Source: Clostridia bacterium
GTDB lineage: Bacteria; Bacillota_A; Clostridia; Christensenellales; Borkfalkiaceae
DNA length: 64,000 nt
Direction of reading: 5' to 3'
Assembly (NCBI GenBank): GCA_017457015.1
Contig: JAFTIG010000048.1
Location: 1-64,000, forward strand
The notes beneath the pieces were generated by a model that was given only the letters and a program-made list of their open reading frames with translations, searched no databases and was not told the origin of the DNA. The position numbers were made by a program, and so were the translations under genes. Shown here in pieces: positions 17,172-26,645 of the stretch; positions within the stretch are counted from its first letter, which is position 1; the number at the start of each line of letters is the position of its first letter.

Positions 17172-18137
17172 TTATCTTACGTTTAATGCTTCAAACGTTT
17201 TGTCTAGCGACGCAAGTTTTTCAGCAAAAAGTGCAGTTTCATCTTCGGGGAGCGGAACTTTAACGATTTCTTTAAGTCCAGTACCGCCTACTTTACAAAG
17301 AACACCCGTGCAAAGGTTTTTTGCACCGTATTCACCGTCAAGATAGGTTGCGAGCGAAAAGATAGTTTCAGTATCTGCAACGAGTGCCTTGATGAGTTGA
17401 ACGGTGGACGCTGCGATCGCATAGAAGGTTGCGCCTTTAGCCTTGATAACTTTAGAGCCTGCCGCTACCATGCCCGTATAAATATTATTGAGTTCAGTTT
17501 CGAGTTCGTCTTTATTTACGCCCATAATCTTAGTGCAATAATCTCTTATATTCATACCGCAAACGGTGCAAAGACTCCAAGGAACCATACAAGCGTCGCC
17601 GTGTTCACCGAAAACGTATGCGTTTACGTTAGAAGCGTCTACGTTACAGTATGCTGCAACCGCCTGAATAAGACGATTAGAGTCAAGGAGCGTACCCGTA
17701 CCGATAACCTGTTCTTTTTTAAGGCCTGCGTCCTTCATAAGAACGTAAGTTAAAACGTCAACGGGGTTAGAAACTACTACGTATAATGCGTCGGGAGCAA
17801 TTTTCTTAAAGTCGTTTTCTTTAATAACGCTCTTTAAGATACCTACGTTAATTGCAGCAAGGTCAAGTCTAGTTTGACCAGGCTTTCTACCTACGCCGAA
17901 AGTAATAACTACTACGTCAGAACCTGCGACGTCTGCATATTCTCCACAACGAATTTTGCAAGAAGGTGCACACGCTGCACATTGAGTGATGTCAAGTGCT
18001 TCTCCTTCTGCTTTTTCTTTATTAATGTCTACTAAAACGATTTCCGAGCAAACGCCCTGAAGGGTGAGTGCATACGCGATAGTTGCACCTACGTTTCCTG
18101 CGCCTAAAATTGAAATCTTCCTCTTCTTGGTGTTCAT
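17172..18137 (-). CDS. Lactate/malate dehydrogenase family protein
   Basis: A 321 aa NAD-dependent 2-hydroxyacid dehydrogenase with the Rossmann motif GAGNVGAT (12-19), substrate-loop Arg90, catalytic-region Arg155 and the active-site His179 in GEHGD. Such enzymes interconvert pyruvate/lactate or oxaloacetate/malate. The specificity position (Gln102 of Bacillus LDH) is Arg84 here (GRKPGQTR), as in malate dehydrogenases, although overall the sequence looks like clostridial proteins annotated as L-lactate dehydrogenase. I therefore leave the symbol blank. Monocistronic between murC and a strong terminator. Confidence 0.9.
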   Translation of the reverse strand: MNTKKRKISILGAGNVGATIAYALTLQGVCSEIVLVDINKEKAEGEALDITQCAACAPSCKIRCGEYADVAGSDVVVITFGVGRKPGQTRLDLAAINVGILKSVIKENDFKKIAPDALYVVVSNPVDVLTYVLMKDAGLKKEQVIGTGTLLDSNRLIQAVAAYCNVDASNVNAYVFGEHGDACMVPWSLCTVCGMNIRDYCTKIMGVNKDELETELNNIYTGMVAAGSKVIKAKGATFYAIAASTVQLIKALVADTETIFSLATYLDGEYGAKNLCTGVLCKVGGTGLKEIVKVPLPEDETALFAEKLASLDKTFEALNVR

Positions 18138-18246
18138 AATTGCCGATTTTCTCCTATTTTAATTTTTACCTTTATATGATACACTTTTACGTTTTTTTTT
18201 GCAAACGTTTAACGGGGGTTTAGGCAAATATTTTTTGCAGTTTTTG

Positions 18247-19596
18247 TTAATTTATTTGCCCTTTGGCAATTTGATAAATATCCCCTGCGCCGAGAAAAAT
18301 TATACGGGCTTTGCTATCGGCGTTCTTTTTTAATATTAAACCGAGTTCTTTTTCTCCTTTTGCATAATATACTTTTCCGCTATTAGTTTTTTTCAGTTCG
18401 TTAAATAGCGTTTTTGCATCGCCTTGTTCGTCGTAATCTTCTCTGGCTGGATAAGTTTTGTAAATGATAAGCGGACTAACGTCCTTTAACACGTCTACGA
18501 ATTCTTGCATCAAAATTCGCGTCCGCGAATAAGTGTGCGGTTGAAAAACCGTTATAAAATCTTTTCCGTCGTTTATAAAAGATTTGAGCGTTGAAAAAAT
18601 TTCCTTGGGGTGATGAGCATAATCGGCGTAGTATTTTAATCCGTCCTTTTGTCCTATATATTCGTTTCTACGTTTTATTCCGTTAAAATTTTCTATTCCC
18701 TTTTTTATCAAAGGAAATCTTACACCCAAAATATCGCAAGCGGCGACGGTTGCAAGTGCGTTGTAAACGTTATGTTCTCCTTTAATTTTTAAGTTTATTC
18801 TACCAAGTAATCTGCCGTATGCGTACGCCGTAAAAGAATATCCTTTGCCGTTATGCTTTATTCGCTTTGCCGAATAAGTCGCTTTATTTTCAATACCAAA
18901 AGTTACGGTCGTTGAGTTAAACACTTTGCTTGCGTTTATATCGTCGGCGTTCACAATAGTTATACTGCCGTCCGCAAAAGTAGCGTACGATTTAATCATA
19001 TCTTTAATATCTAAATATGAATCCATATGATCGTCGTCAATATTTAATATTACCGATACGGTAGGCTTTATATCAAGAAAGTTTTTTTTATACTCACAGG
19101 CCTCTAGTATTACGGTATCGTTGCTGCCTGAACGGTAATTGCCGAACTCGTAATGTTCTCCACCTATAAATACCGTTGGATTAATTTTAGCATTAATCAA
19201 AACGTCTGATATCATACCCGTTGCAGTAGTTTTTCCGTGACTACCGCTTACTGCAACCGAACGATTAAACGAACGAGCAATCTCGCCTAAAAGTTCACTG
19301 CGCGAAAAGACGGACAGGTTTTCTTTTTTTGCCCACAAAAGTTCAGGGTTGTCCGCACTGATTGCAGAAGTGTATATGACCGTGTCTGCACCGAACACGT
19401 TTTTTTTGTCGTGCCCGTAATAGATTTTTGCGCCCAAACTTTTTAGATTTTCAGAAAGATTAGTCTTTGTCGTGTCACTGCCGCTAACGTTAAAACCTTC
19501 TCTTAAAAGATGGTTTGCAAGAGCGGAAGTTGATACTCCGCCAACGCCTATAAAATGGATTGAACGGTTATTTTTATCTAAAATATATTTTTTCAT
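18247..19596 (-). CDS. murC: UDP-N-acetylmuramate--L-alanine ligase
   Basis: MurC adds L-Ala to UDP-MurNAc, the first step of the peptidoglycan peptide. The 449 aa protein has the N-terminal UDP-binding domain (HFIGVGGVSTSALANHL), the ATP loop VSGSHGKTTATGMI near residue 112, the Mur central domain (LNIDDDHMDSY) and the C-terminal domain (YADYAHHPKEI). A TATAAT box at 19624-19629 (minus strand) with a poor -35 region lies about 30 bp upstream, back to back with the spoVG promoter. It stands apart from other mur genes. Confidence 0.95.
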   Translation of the reverse strand: MKKYILDKNNRSIHFIGVGGVSTSALANHLLREGFNVSGSDTTKTNLSENLKSLGAKIYYGHDKKNVFGADTVIYTSAISADNPELLWAKKENLSVFSRSELLGEIARSFNRSVAVSGSHGKTTATGMISDVLINAKINPTVFIGGEHYEFGNYRSGSNDTVILEACEYKKNFLDIKPTVSVILNIDDDHMDSYLDIKDMIKSYATFADGSITIVNADDINASKVFNSTTVTFGIENKATYSAKRIKHNGKGYSFTAYAYGRLLGRINLKIKGEHNVYNALATVAACDILGVRFPLIKKGIENFNGIKRRNEYIGQKDGLKYYADYAHHPKEIFSTLKSFINDGKDFITVFQPHTYSRTRILMQEFVDVLKDVSPLIIYKTYPAREDYDEQGDAKTLFNELKKTNSGKVYYAKGEKELGLILKKNADSKARIIFLGAGDIYQIAKGQIN

Positions 19597-19669
19597 ACCG
19601 TATTTTATGAAAATTACAAAAAAATTATAACAAAAATCGGTAAATTTGAAGATTTTTTATAAAAACCTA

Positions 19670-19698
19670 TTGAAATTAGTTAAAAACTATGATAGAAT
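19670..19698 (+). promoter_or_regulatory. SigA-type promoter of spoVG
   Basis: TTGAAA (19670-19675) and TAGAAT (19693-19698) are separated by exactly 17 nt and lie 36 nt before the chosen spoVG start. In Bacillus spoVG is SigH-controlled; here the boxes look SigA-like. Confidence 0.65.
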
Positions 19699-19733
19699 AT
19701 ATATAATATTTGTTAAGGATGGTAAATAAGAAA

Positions 19734-20000
19734 ATGAAGATCTCAGACGTTAGAGTTCGTCTCGTTAAAAAAGAAGACAGTAAACTCAAAGCAGTTGCAT
19801 CAGTCACCTTTGAAGACTGTTTTGTCGTTCACGACATCAAAGTTATTGAGGGTAATGAAGGTTACTTTATCGCTATGCCAAGCAGAAAAACTGCTGACGG
19901 CGAATATAAGGACATCGCTCACCCTATCAAAACGGAAACGAGAGAAGATCTCATCAATGCTATTCTTGCGGCTTTTGAACAAGCAAAATCTGCCGAATAA
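19734..20000 (+). CDS. spoVG: SpoVG regulatory protein
   Basis: SpoVG is a small nucleic-acid-binding regulator linked to asymmetric septation and, in other Firmicutes, to capsule and virulence expression. The 88 aa product begins [11 protein letters not shown] and has the family core ([19 protein letters not shown] and [21 protein letters not shown]). I chose the ATG at 19734; AAGGATGG lies 11 nt upstream, a slightly long spacing, and the ATG inside that Shine-Dalgarno region is less likely. Length is typical. It is a single-gene unit ended by a strong hairpin. Confidence 0.95.
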   Translation: MKISDVRVRLVKKEDSKLKAVASVTFEDCFVVHDIKVIEGNEGYFIAMPSRKTADGEYKDIAHPIKTETREDLINAILAAFEQAKSAE

Positions 20001-20032
20001 TCCCATCTGTTTCTTATTTTAATAATTACGTC

Positions 20033-20067
20033 GCCTTGCCGTAAGAATTTCTTACGGTAGGCTTTTT
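20033..20067 (+). terminator. Terminator of spoVG
   Basis: GCCT and AGGC flank the perfect stem CCGTAAGA/TCTTACGG, followed by TTTTT. It starts 33 bp after the spoVG stop. Confidence 0.85.
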
Positions 20068-20139
20068 CATACTGTTTAATTTGTTTGTAATACATAATAA
20101 AGCCTACGCCTAATGGTGTATCGATAATTCCTATCGCTA

Positions 20140-20345
20140 CGCCACAACTATTTTTGCCTATCGGCAAGTTATATTGCTACAAACAGTTATATTTTGCTAC
20201 TCAAAGTTATATTTACCCGTTAGGTAAGTTATGGCAAATATAATATAACCGCGACTGAAAGTCACAGTATCACACAAGACTTGTCTTACATATCACTTTT
20301 AGCCACAAGGCTAAAAATACAACTAAAAGCATTTAATCTTTTGGG
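20140..20345. repeat. Degenerate array of short palindromic units, no gene
   Basis: Between spoVG and the sugar-isomerase-like gene (20001-20455) I see no coding sequence. About 200 bp consist of units of 18-27 nt. Each has an AT-rich core (AGTTATAT four times, grading into AGTATCAC and ATATCAC) next to a tiny hairpin, such as GCC-TATC-GGC, ACC-CGTT-AGGT, AAGAC-TT-GTCTT and TTTTAGCC-ACAA-GGCTAAAA. The cores drift along the array while the hairpin arms change freely, so the structure rather than the sequence seems to be kept. Confidence 0.5.
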
Positions 20346-20354
20346 AATAAGATA

Positions 20355-20392
20355 AGCCCACCATATTTCGCTTTTGCGAAGTATAGTGGGCT
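20355..20392. terminator. Long hairpin between the repeat array and the isomerase-like gene
   Basis: AGCCCAC pairs with GTGGGCT, with an inner stem TTCGC/GCGAA closed by TTTT. It is followed on the plus strand by a T-rich stretch and lies 64 bp past the stop of the minus-strand gene at 20456, so it may stop transcripts from both sides. Confidence 0.6.
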
Positions 20393-20455
20393 ACACTTTT
20401 ATTTTGTTCTAAAAATCCCTATGTCTATTGCAGCTTACGCGAAGGCTTTATCTTT

Positions 20456-21250
20456 TTATCTGATAATTTTTTTTGATAGATTTTGTACGTACTCCAAAGA
20501 TTGTAAAAGTTCTTCTTCTTTTCCGTAATCGCTTTGGTATGCCTCGATAAGCAATGCTCCGTCAAACCCTACGTCACTTAGTCTTTTAAATAAATCTTCA
20601 AAATCGGTCACGCCTTTGCCAGGTAAACACATTTTACCGTTCTCGTCAATATCCGATAAATGAACGGTTACTATATCGCCTTTCATCTCGTTAATATAAT
20701 CTGTGTACGGTATTCCGCTTTGTCTTGCCTGTTTTATATCGAGCGTTGCTTTTAACCCGTTCGTGCGTTTTTTAATCTCTTCAAAAAAGCCGATATAGTT
20801 GTAATATCCCCAGTGAACGTTCTCGTACGCAAGCGTTACGCCGTGCGGTTTAATAGCGTCGATTATATCCTGCGTAATTTTGCCTACGCGTTCGTAATCT
20901 ATCTTAAAAGGTGTTTTCTTAAACCTTGCACCACCGTGAAAGGTATAATATTTTGCCCCCACTTGTTCTGCCGCACACATCGCTCTATCGAGCAATAAAA
21001 ACGAATCGCGTTTTGCACGCTCGTTTATGCTATACAGTTGCGGTTCAAACTGTGTGGTTAGGGTATGTACCGAGTGTACCTTGGTCTTGCCCTGAACGCT
21101 TTTTAAAAGTTTTCCAAACTCTACGTCGTATTCGCAATAACTTTCCAAGAACACTTCTGCCGTTGGCACGTTGTTTTCATTTAAATATTTTAGCGCGTCT
21201 TCGGTAGTCTTTCTGAAAAACAAGGACGCCGTGGATATACCCGTTTGCAT
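20456..21250 (-). CDS. Sugar phosphate isomerase/epimerase-like TIM-barrel protein
   Basis: A 264 aa protein of the xylose-isomerase-like (AP endonuclease 2) TIM-barrel superfamily. Metal-site residues expected for the fold are visible: His in TFHGGARF, Glu in LAYENVHWG, Asp in LDIKQARQSG, His in VTVHLSDID and Glu in LIEAYQSDY. The substrate cannot be read from the sequence; sugars or hydroxy-acids are usual. It starts 4 bp after the hpf stop and is the last gene of the long minus-strand run from 37 kb. Confidence 0.8.
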   Translation of the reverse strand: MQTGISTASLFFRKTTEDALKYLNENNVPTAEVFLESYCEYDVEFGKLLKSVQGKTKVHSVHTLTTQFEPQLYSINERAKRDSFLLLDRAMCAAEQVGAKYYTFHGGARFKKTPFKIDYERVGKITQDIIDAIKPHGVTLAYENVHWGYYNYIGFFEEIKKRTNGLKATLDIKQARQSGIPYTDYINEMKGDIVTVHLSDIDENGKMCLPGKGVTDFEDLFKRLSDVGFDGALLIEAYQSDYGKEEELLQSLEYVQNLSKKIIR

Positions 21251-21254
21251 TTTT

Positions 21255-21785
21255 CTATACTTCTGGTTCTATTAAACCTAAATCTCCGTCTTTTCTTTGG
21301 TATATAATCTGTACCGTGTTGCTCTTCGCTTCAAGGAAAACGTAAAAGGAATGCCCTAAAAGTTCCATTTCTTCAATCGCTTCGTTGACGGTCATAGGCG
21401 CGAGTTTGAACTTTTTGCCCTTGACTATTTCCTGCGGTTTTTCATCCCTGTCAGCCGTTTCGTACACTGCTGCGTCGCGGAATGCAACGTTCTTTTGATG
21501 CTTGTCAAATCTTGTGCGGTGTTTTCTTATCTGCCCTTCGATTTTGGGAAGAACGACGTCTAAATTATCGTAAAAGTTATCGCCCGTCGCTACTGCGCGC
21601 ACGAATTTGCCTGCATAGTCTAACATTACTTCGGTAGTGAGTGAACTTGCTTGTTTTTTAAAGCAAACTTTTGCTTTTGTTTCAGCATCGGTAAAATACT
21701 TGTTTAGTTTTGCAAGTTTTTGCTCTGTAATGCTTTTAAGTTTTTCACTTACGTCGTAATTTCTGCTTGTAATTTCTATTCTCAT
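21255..21785 (-). CDS. hpf: Ribosome hibernation promoting factor, long form
   Basis: Long Hpf dimerises 70S ribosomes into inactive 100S particles during slow growth. The 176 aa protein has the N-terminal HPF/RaiA domain (MRIEITSRNYDVSEKL, about 1-95), a linker, and the C-terminal dimerisation domain (about 118-176, KLAPMTVNEAIEEMELLGHSFYVF). Start at 21785: the Shine-Dalgarno AGGGAGG lies 6 nt upstream. The stop is TAG at the normal C-terminus, which shows that TAG is read as stop in this genome. It follows clpC after 95 bp. Confidence 0.95.
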   Translation of the reverse strand: MRIEITSRNYDVSEKLKSITEQKLAKLNKYFTDAETKAKVCFKKQASSLTTEVMLDYAGKFVRAVATGDNFYDNLDVVLPKIEGQIRKHRTRFDKHQKNVAFRDAAVYETADRDEKPQEIVKGKKFKLAPMTVNEAIEEMELLGHSFYVFLEAKSNTVQIIYQRKDGDLGLIEPEV

Positions 21786-21880
21786 ATTAAATCCTCCCTT
21801 ATATAAATATACTCCGTACAAGGGCGGATTTACTTTTTTTAAAAGGAATTTTTTTTTGATTTTTTATTTATAATCAAAAA

Positions 21881-24379
21881 TTATTCTTTAAGAAAGACAA
21901 ACTCTCCTTCTCTAGAATCTACGGTGACGGTGGAATTGCCTTTAAGTTCGCCCCTTAAAATCTCTTCGCTGAGTTTATCTTCAAGATTACGCTGAATAAC
22001 CCTTTTTAACGGTCTTGCTCCATAATTTTCGTCGTAGCCTTTCTCTATTATAAGATTCATTGCTTCGGGCGTTATCTGCAAGGTAACTTCCATAAGCGAT
22101 AGGCGTTTTCTTAAACTACTGAGAAGTATTTCCGCAATCTTTGCAGTATCTTCTCTCTTAAGTTTATGGAATACGATTATATCGTCTATCCTATTAAGAA
22201 ACTCGGGACGGAATTTTGCACGGAGCGCGTCCATATATCGGTCGCACATGTTGTCGTATTCTGTTTCTTTGTTTGCCGTAAAGCCGAGCGTTGCCGTCCT
22301 TTGAACGTCGGTTGCACCTACGTTTGAAGTCATAATTATAATACAGTTTTTAAAACTTACTACCCTGCCCTTGCTATCCGTGAGTCTTCCGTCGTCAAGA
22401 AGTTGAAGCATTATATTAAACACGTCCGGATGCGCTTTTTCTATCTCGTCAAAAAGTACTACCGAATAGGGTTTTCTCCTTACCTTTTCGGTCAGTTGTC
22501 CCGCTTCGTCAAATCCGACGTATCCCGGAGGCGCACCTACCATTTTAGATACGGAGTGCTTTTCCATATACTCACTCATATCTATTCTTATAATATTGTT
22601 TTCGTTGCCGAATACCGTTTCCGCAAGCGCTTTAGAAAGTTCGGTTTTACCTACGCCCGTCGGTCCTACGAATATAAACGAGCCAACAGGTCTATTAGGA
22701 TCTTTAAGCCCTGCTCTTGCGCGACGTATCGCGTCGGAAACGGCGCGAACGGCGTCGTCTTGACCGATTACGCGTTGATGAAGTACGCTCTCTAAATCAA
22801 GTAATTTTTGCGCTTCTGTTTGAGTTAATTTTACCACGGGAACGCCCGTCCAGTTACTTACAACCTTTGCTATATCGTCAGGAGTAAGAGTGAGTTTATC
22901 ACGGTTAACCGCACTCTTTGCTGCGTTTTGACGGATTAAATCAAGTTCTTTGTTTACACGTTCAATATCTTCGTTAATCTTTAACGCACGCTTTAGATCG
23001 TCACGGCGTTTTGCTTCGTTTTTCTGCGCGATTAAAGTATTGAGTTCGTTCTCTTTCTGCTTTGCTTCTCTAGGCGAATTGTAACTGTCTAGTCTTACCC
23101 TTGACGCCGCTTCGTCAATCAAGTCTATCGCCTTGTCTGGTAAAAATCTATCCGTTATATATCTGTCGGAAAGTGATACTGCGGACATTATCGCTTCGTC
23201 GGGTATAGAAACACCGTGATGCGATTCGTACTTATCCCTAAGCCCCTTTAATATTTCTACCGTTTCTTCGGTACTGGGTGCTTCAACCATAATCGGCTGA
23301 AATCTGCGTTCTAAAGCCGCGTCTTTTTCTATATACTTTCTGTACTCGTCGATCGTCGTTGCGCCGATAGTCTGTAATTCACCGCGTGAAAGCATGGGCT
23401 TTAAGATGTTAGCCGCATCCATATTGCCTTCGCCCGTGCTACCTGCACCGACTATATTGTGGATTTCGTCAATAAATAAAATTATATTGCCGTTTTGCTT
23501 AACAATATCAATCGCTTTTTTCAGTCTTTCTTCAAAGTCCCCACGATACCTTGCGCCCGCAAGCATACCTGCTATATCGAGCGAGAATACTATTTTATCC
23601 GCAAGAAGTTCAGGAACGTTGCCCTTTACTATTGCTTGAGCGAGCCCTTCTACGACCGCGCTTTTACCTACGCCCGGCTCACCGATTAAAACGGGATTGT
23701 TTTTAGTCCTGCGCGATAATATTTGTATAACTCTATCAATCTCGTTCTTCCTGCCGATAACTGGATCGAGTTTGCCGTCTCTTGCTTGTTTATTAAGATT
23801 AACCCCAAACTTTGCAAGTTCGCCGAGATCGTCCGACTTTTCCGCATCTATGCCGTACTTTTCACGGCGAGCGTTTGCGCCTGCGTTGACGTACGCAGAA
23901 CTGAACGCTGGCTCTTCGTCTTCTATTTCCGTTTCGTCGGGGGTTAAACCATCGGAAAGCATAATACCTATCTCTTCAGCCATCTTTCTCACGTTAACTC
24001 TTAAATGCTGAAGTATAGCAACCGCTAAACTGTCGCTATCTAAAAGTAACGCAAGCAAAAGATGTTCCGTGCCTACGAATCCCGAGTGCGCTTTTAGGGA
24101 TATATCTACCGCCTTTTCAAAAAGTCTTTTAGTACGCGGTGTAAACATATTACCGGGAATTACCGCGCTCTTATCAACGGTACGTTGAAAATATGCTAAA
24201 AACCTTTCGTTATCAACCCCTGCTTCGCTGAGTATTGCCGCCGCCCTGCCGTCGGTTACGTTTATAAGCCCGAACAAAATATGTTCACTGCCTATATACC
24301 TGCACCCGTAACGTTTTGCAAGCGCGTTTGCAAGGTCTATAACTTCGTTTGCGTTGCGTGAAAATGCTTCAAAATACAT
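21881..24379 (-). CDS. clpC: ClpC AAA+ unfoldase
   Basis: ClpC unfolds proteins for the ClpP peptidase; in Gram-positives its substrates include arginine-phosphorylated proteins. The 832 aa protein has two N-terminal Clp repeats (about 1-145), AAA domain 1 with Walker [16 protein letters not shown] near 217, the middle coiled-coil region (about 415-490), and AAA domain 2 with [16 protein letters not shown] near 555 and Walker [14 protein letters not shown]. It follows mcsB by 6 bp. The Bacillus order is ctsR-mcsA-mcsB-clpC; ctsR is missing here. Confidence 0.96.
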   Translation of the reverse strand: MYFEAFSRNANEVIDLANALAKRYGCRYIGSEHILFGLINVTDGRAAAILSEAGVDNERFLAYFQRTVDKSAVIPGNMFTPRTKRLFEKAVDISLKAHSGFVGTEHLLLALLLDSDSLAVAILQHLRVNVRKMAEEIGIMLSDGLTPDETEIEDEEPAFSSAYVNAGANARREKYGIDAEKSDDLGELAKFGVNLNKQARDGKLDPVIGRKNEIDRVIQILSRRTKNNPVLIGEPGVGKSAVVEGLAQAIVKGNVPELLADKIVFSLDIAGMLAGARYRGDFEERLKKAIDIVKQNGNIILFIDEIHNIVGAGSTGEGNMDAANILKPMLSRGELQTIGATTIDEYRKYIEKDAALERRFQPIMVEAPSTEETVEILKGLRDKYESHHGVSIPDEAIMSAVSLSDRYITDRFLPDKAIDLIDEAASRVRLDSYNSPREAKQKENELNTLIAQKNEAKRRDDLKRALKINEDIERVNKELDLIRQNAAKSAVNRDKLTLTPDDIAKVVSNWTGVPVVKLTQTEAQKLLDLESVLHQRVIGQDDAVRAVSDAIRRARAGLKDPNRPVGSFIFVGPTGVGKTELSKALAETVFGNENNIIRIDMSEYMEKHSVSKMVGAPPGYVGFDEAGQLTEKVRRKPYSVVLFDEIEKAHPDVFNIMLQLLDDGRLTDSKGRVVSFKNCIIIMTSNVGATDVQRTATLGFTANKETEYDNMCDRYMDALRAKFRPEFLNRIDDIIVFHKLKREDTAKIAEILLSSLRKRLSLMEVTLQITPEAMNLIIEKGYDENYGARPLKRVIQRNLEDKLSEEILRGELKGNSTVTVDSREGEFVFLKE

Positions 24380-24385
24380 AGCGAA

Positions 24386-25402
24386 TTATTGCTCCTTAAG
24401 TTTTAATAATTTTTTACCGACTATTTCCGCACGGAACAAGTCGCGGTTTAACGTCGATAGCCTTTTACCGTACTGTTCGCATAGGTTTGCCGGACGTACG
24501 CGTATTATCAAATCGTCTATAGCGTCGACGTCGGATATGTCTATCAAACCGAGCATCGCGCCGAGTTTAACCTGTGCTATATGCGATAAAAACTCACCGT
24601 AAGAGAGCATTACCGCGTTGGTCAAAACGCCGAAAGATTTGCGCGTTTTATCCATTGTTTTAAGTTCGTTTTTAATGTAGAGCCTTTTCATTTGGTCGTG
24701 TTCGGCTTGGCAAATTTCCAAAACCGTTTGCTCTACGCTATTTAATATTTCTTGCTCGGAGACTCCGAGAGTAACTTCGTTACTTATTTGGTACATATAA
24801 CCTTCGGCGTCACTGCCTTCACCGTAATGCCCCCTAACGGTTAGCCCGAGTTTTGATACTTCTTTTATAAGCGCGTCCATTTTACCACTCTCGGTAAGCG
24901 CGGGCAAAAACATCATGACCGACGCGCGCATACCCGTACCTAGATTAGTTGGACACGCCGTAAGATACCCAAAGTTTTTATCAAACGCAAGGTCTAAATT
25001 TTTAGAGAGCGCGTCGTCGATAACGTTAAGCCTGTCGTACGCTTCGGTAAGATGCAGTCCACGCATAAAGCACTGTTCTCTGATATGGTCTTCTTCATTT
25101 ACCATTACTGAAATGCTTTCGTCTTGGTTTATAAGTGCTGCGCCACAGTCGTAATTTTCTATCAAGTTTTGACTGATAAGGTGACGCTCTTTCATCGCTT
25201 CGAGTTTAACGTCGCTTAAATTAGAAACGTAAAATAGGTTAAACGTATCCGCCCTGACCAAAGCGCGATAAACCTTTTTAACCAAGTCTTTAGCGAGCAA
25301 TGCGTCGCGTATCTTGAACGGATAGCCAGAGACGTTTCTCGCTAAACGTATACGGGATATGATGACGTTGCCGTCGTAAAGTGCGGGGGTTTTAATATCC
25401 AT
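24386..25402 (-). CDS. mcsB: Protein-arginine kinase McsB
   Basis: McsB phosphorylates arginines of misfolded proteins and so marks them for ClpCP. The 338 aa protein is a phosphagen-kinase fold with SRIRLARN near 17, EEDHIREQ near 103, CPTNLGTGMRASVM near 157 and the RGHYGEGSDAEGYMYQISN loop near 195. RDLFRA in the C-terminal part matches the RDXXRA phosphoarginine pocket used for allosteric control. It lies 1 bp from mcsA and 6 bp from clpC; the opposing phosphatase YwlE is encoded 1.7 kb upstream in the same run. Confidence 0.95.
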   Translation of the reverse strand: MDIKTPALYDGNVIISRIRLARNVSGYPFKIRDALLAKDLVKKVYRALVRADTFNLFYVSNLSDVKLEAMKERHLISQNLIENYDCGAALINQDESISVMVNEEDHIREQCFMRGLHLTEAYDRLNVIDDALSKNLDLAFDKNFGYLTACPTNLGTGMRASVMMFLPALTESGKMDALIKEVSKLGLTVRGHYGEGSDAEGYMYQISNEVTLGVSEQEILNSVEQTVLEICQAEHDQMKRLYIKNELKTMDKTRKSFGVLTNAVMLSYGEFLSHIAQVKLGAMLGLIDISDVDAIDDLIIRVRPANLCEQYGKRLSTLNRDLFRAEIVGKKLLKLKEQ

Positions 25403-25403
25403 T

Positions 25404-25721
25404 TTATATAAGCCCCCTTGCTTTTAATTCTTCTGAAAGCGACAAAATCTGTTCGGCAAGTTCTCTAATATCTTTAAATCTGCCGTCGATAGTAGCGCGT
25501 TCTTTTTCTTGTATTAAACGAGTATATTCGGCAAGCAGTTCCTTGTCTATGCGCGTAAGTTGTGGCGTTTTGCCAACGTGAAAAGTCTTGCCCTGTATCT
25601 TTTGCAGTGCAATGGTAATTTCCTTTTCAAACGCTCTATAGCATTGTTCGCACCCGAGCATACCAGTATTGTAAAAACTACTGAGGGTGGTTTTACAACG
25701 CGGACAAACTTTGTCGTACAT
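25404..25721 (-). CDS. mcsA: Short McsA-type activator with UVR motif
   Basis: McsA is a zinc-binding activator of McsB. This copy is only 105 aa (Bacillus McsA is about 185 aa). It has one zinc-binding pair set (Cys6/Cys9 and Cys24/Cys27) and a C-terminal UVR motif (about 65-105, LLAEYTRLIQEKERATIDGRF). The first of the two zinc modules seen in Bacillus is missing. The start is backed by GGGAAT upstream, and only 13 bp separate it from galU, so no missing upstream coding is likely. Position directly before mcsB supports the assignment. Confidence 0.85.
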   Translation of the reverse strand: MYDKVCPRCKTTLSSFYNTGMLGCEQCYRAFEKEITIALQKIQGKTFHVGKTPQLTRIDKELLAEYTRLIQEKERATIDGRFKDIRELAEQILSLSEELKARGLI

Positions 25722-25734
25722 AATTTATTCCCGT

Positions 25735-26613
25735 TTAGTCTAATTTTTTTGCAAGTTGTTTTATATATTCTGCAGTTTCTTTACCGATTTCTTTGCTCTT
25801 TAACGCAAACTCAACGTTGGCGCAAATGTATCCAAACTTATCGCCTACGTCGTAACGATCGCCTTCAAAACCACTGGCAAGAAGTTCGCCGTTTTCCGCA
25901 AGCACGTCGAGCGCGTCGGTAAGATAAATCTCATTGTTCTTGGGTTTTAGTTTTTTAAGCATACCCATAACCTTGCCTGATAGAACGTATCTGCCGATTA
26001 TAGCGTAATTAGAAAGCGCTTCGGTAAGGCTCGGTTTTTCAACTATTGCGCTTACTTGCATAACTCCGTCGTCTTCTTCCGATATACCGATATTACCGTA
26101 TTTTGAAACGTCGTCACCAAAAACTTCCATCGTGGCAATAACGCTCTTGCCCGTGTTTTCAAAGATTTCCACAAGACGTTTCACACAAGGCTTTTGTCCG
26201 TTTTCCGCGTACAACAGTTCGTCACCGAGAAGCAGTGCAAACGGCTCGTCACCGATATAAGGCTCTGCGCATAGTATCGCGCCTGCTAGTCCGTTAGCGG
26301 TATGCTGAACGGCAAAAGTAACGTTAAATCGACGAGTTTCTTTTGCAATCTCGTATAGTTTTTGTTTTCCATCTGCGAGCAATCTTTTTTCTAATTCTTC
26401 TGCACTGCCAAAGTGTTTTTTTATCACTTCTGAATCTGGACTTACGACGATAACTATATCTTCTATACCGACCGATATAAGTTCTTCGGCAATATATTGA
26501 ATAGTGGGTTTATCAAGTACAGAAAGCATAGGCTTTGGCACTGCTTTTGTGATAGGTAAAAAACGAGTACCGAGCCCCGCCGCAGGTATTATTGCTTTTT
26601 TAACTTTAAACAT
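25735..26613 (-). CDS. galU: UTP--glucose-1-phosphate uridylyltransferase
   Basis: GalU makes UDP-glucose for cell-surface glycans and glycolipids. The 292 aa protein has the nucleotidyltransferase start AIIPAAGLGTRFLPITKAVPKPML, the LLGDELLYAE segment near residue 115, and IVEKPSLTEALSNYAIIGRYVL near 195, as in bacterial GalU. It lies between rpiB (32 bp) and mcsA (13 bp). No glycan cluster adjoins it. Confidence 0.94.
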   Translation of the reverse strand: MFKVKKAIIPAAGLGTRFLPITKAVPKPMLSVLDKPTIQYIAEELISVGIEDIVIVVSPDSEVIKKHFGSAEELEKRLLADGKQKLYEIAKETRRFNVTFAVQHTANGLAGAILCAEPYIGDEPFALLLGDELLYAENGQKPCVKRLVEIFENTGKSVIATMEVFGDDVSKYGNIGISEEDDGVMQVSAIVEKPSLTEALSNYAIIGRYVLSGKVMGMLKKLKPKNNEIYLTDALDVLAENGELLASGFEGDRYDVGDKFGYICANVEFALKSKEIGKETAEYIKQLAKKLD

Positions 26614-26645
26614 TTTATCTCCCCTTGTATAAAGGTTATTTTCTA

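Noticed and set aside
19919..20167. 82-aa minus-strand ORF across the end of spoVG
   Set aside because: It overlaps the spoVG coding end and its terminator, has no ribosome binding site and no recognisable family pattern.
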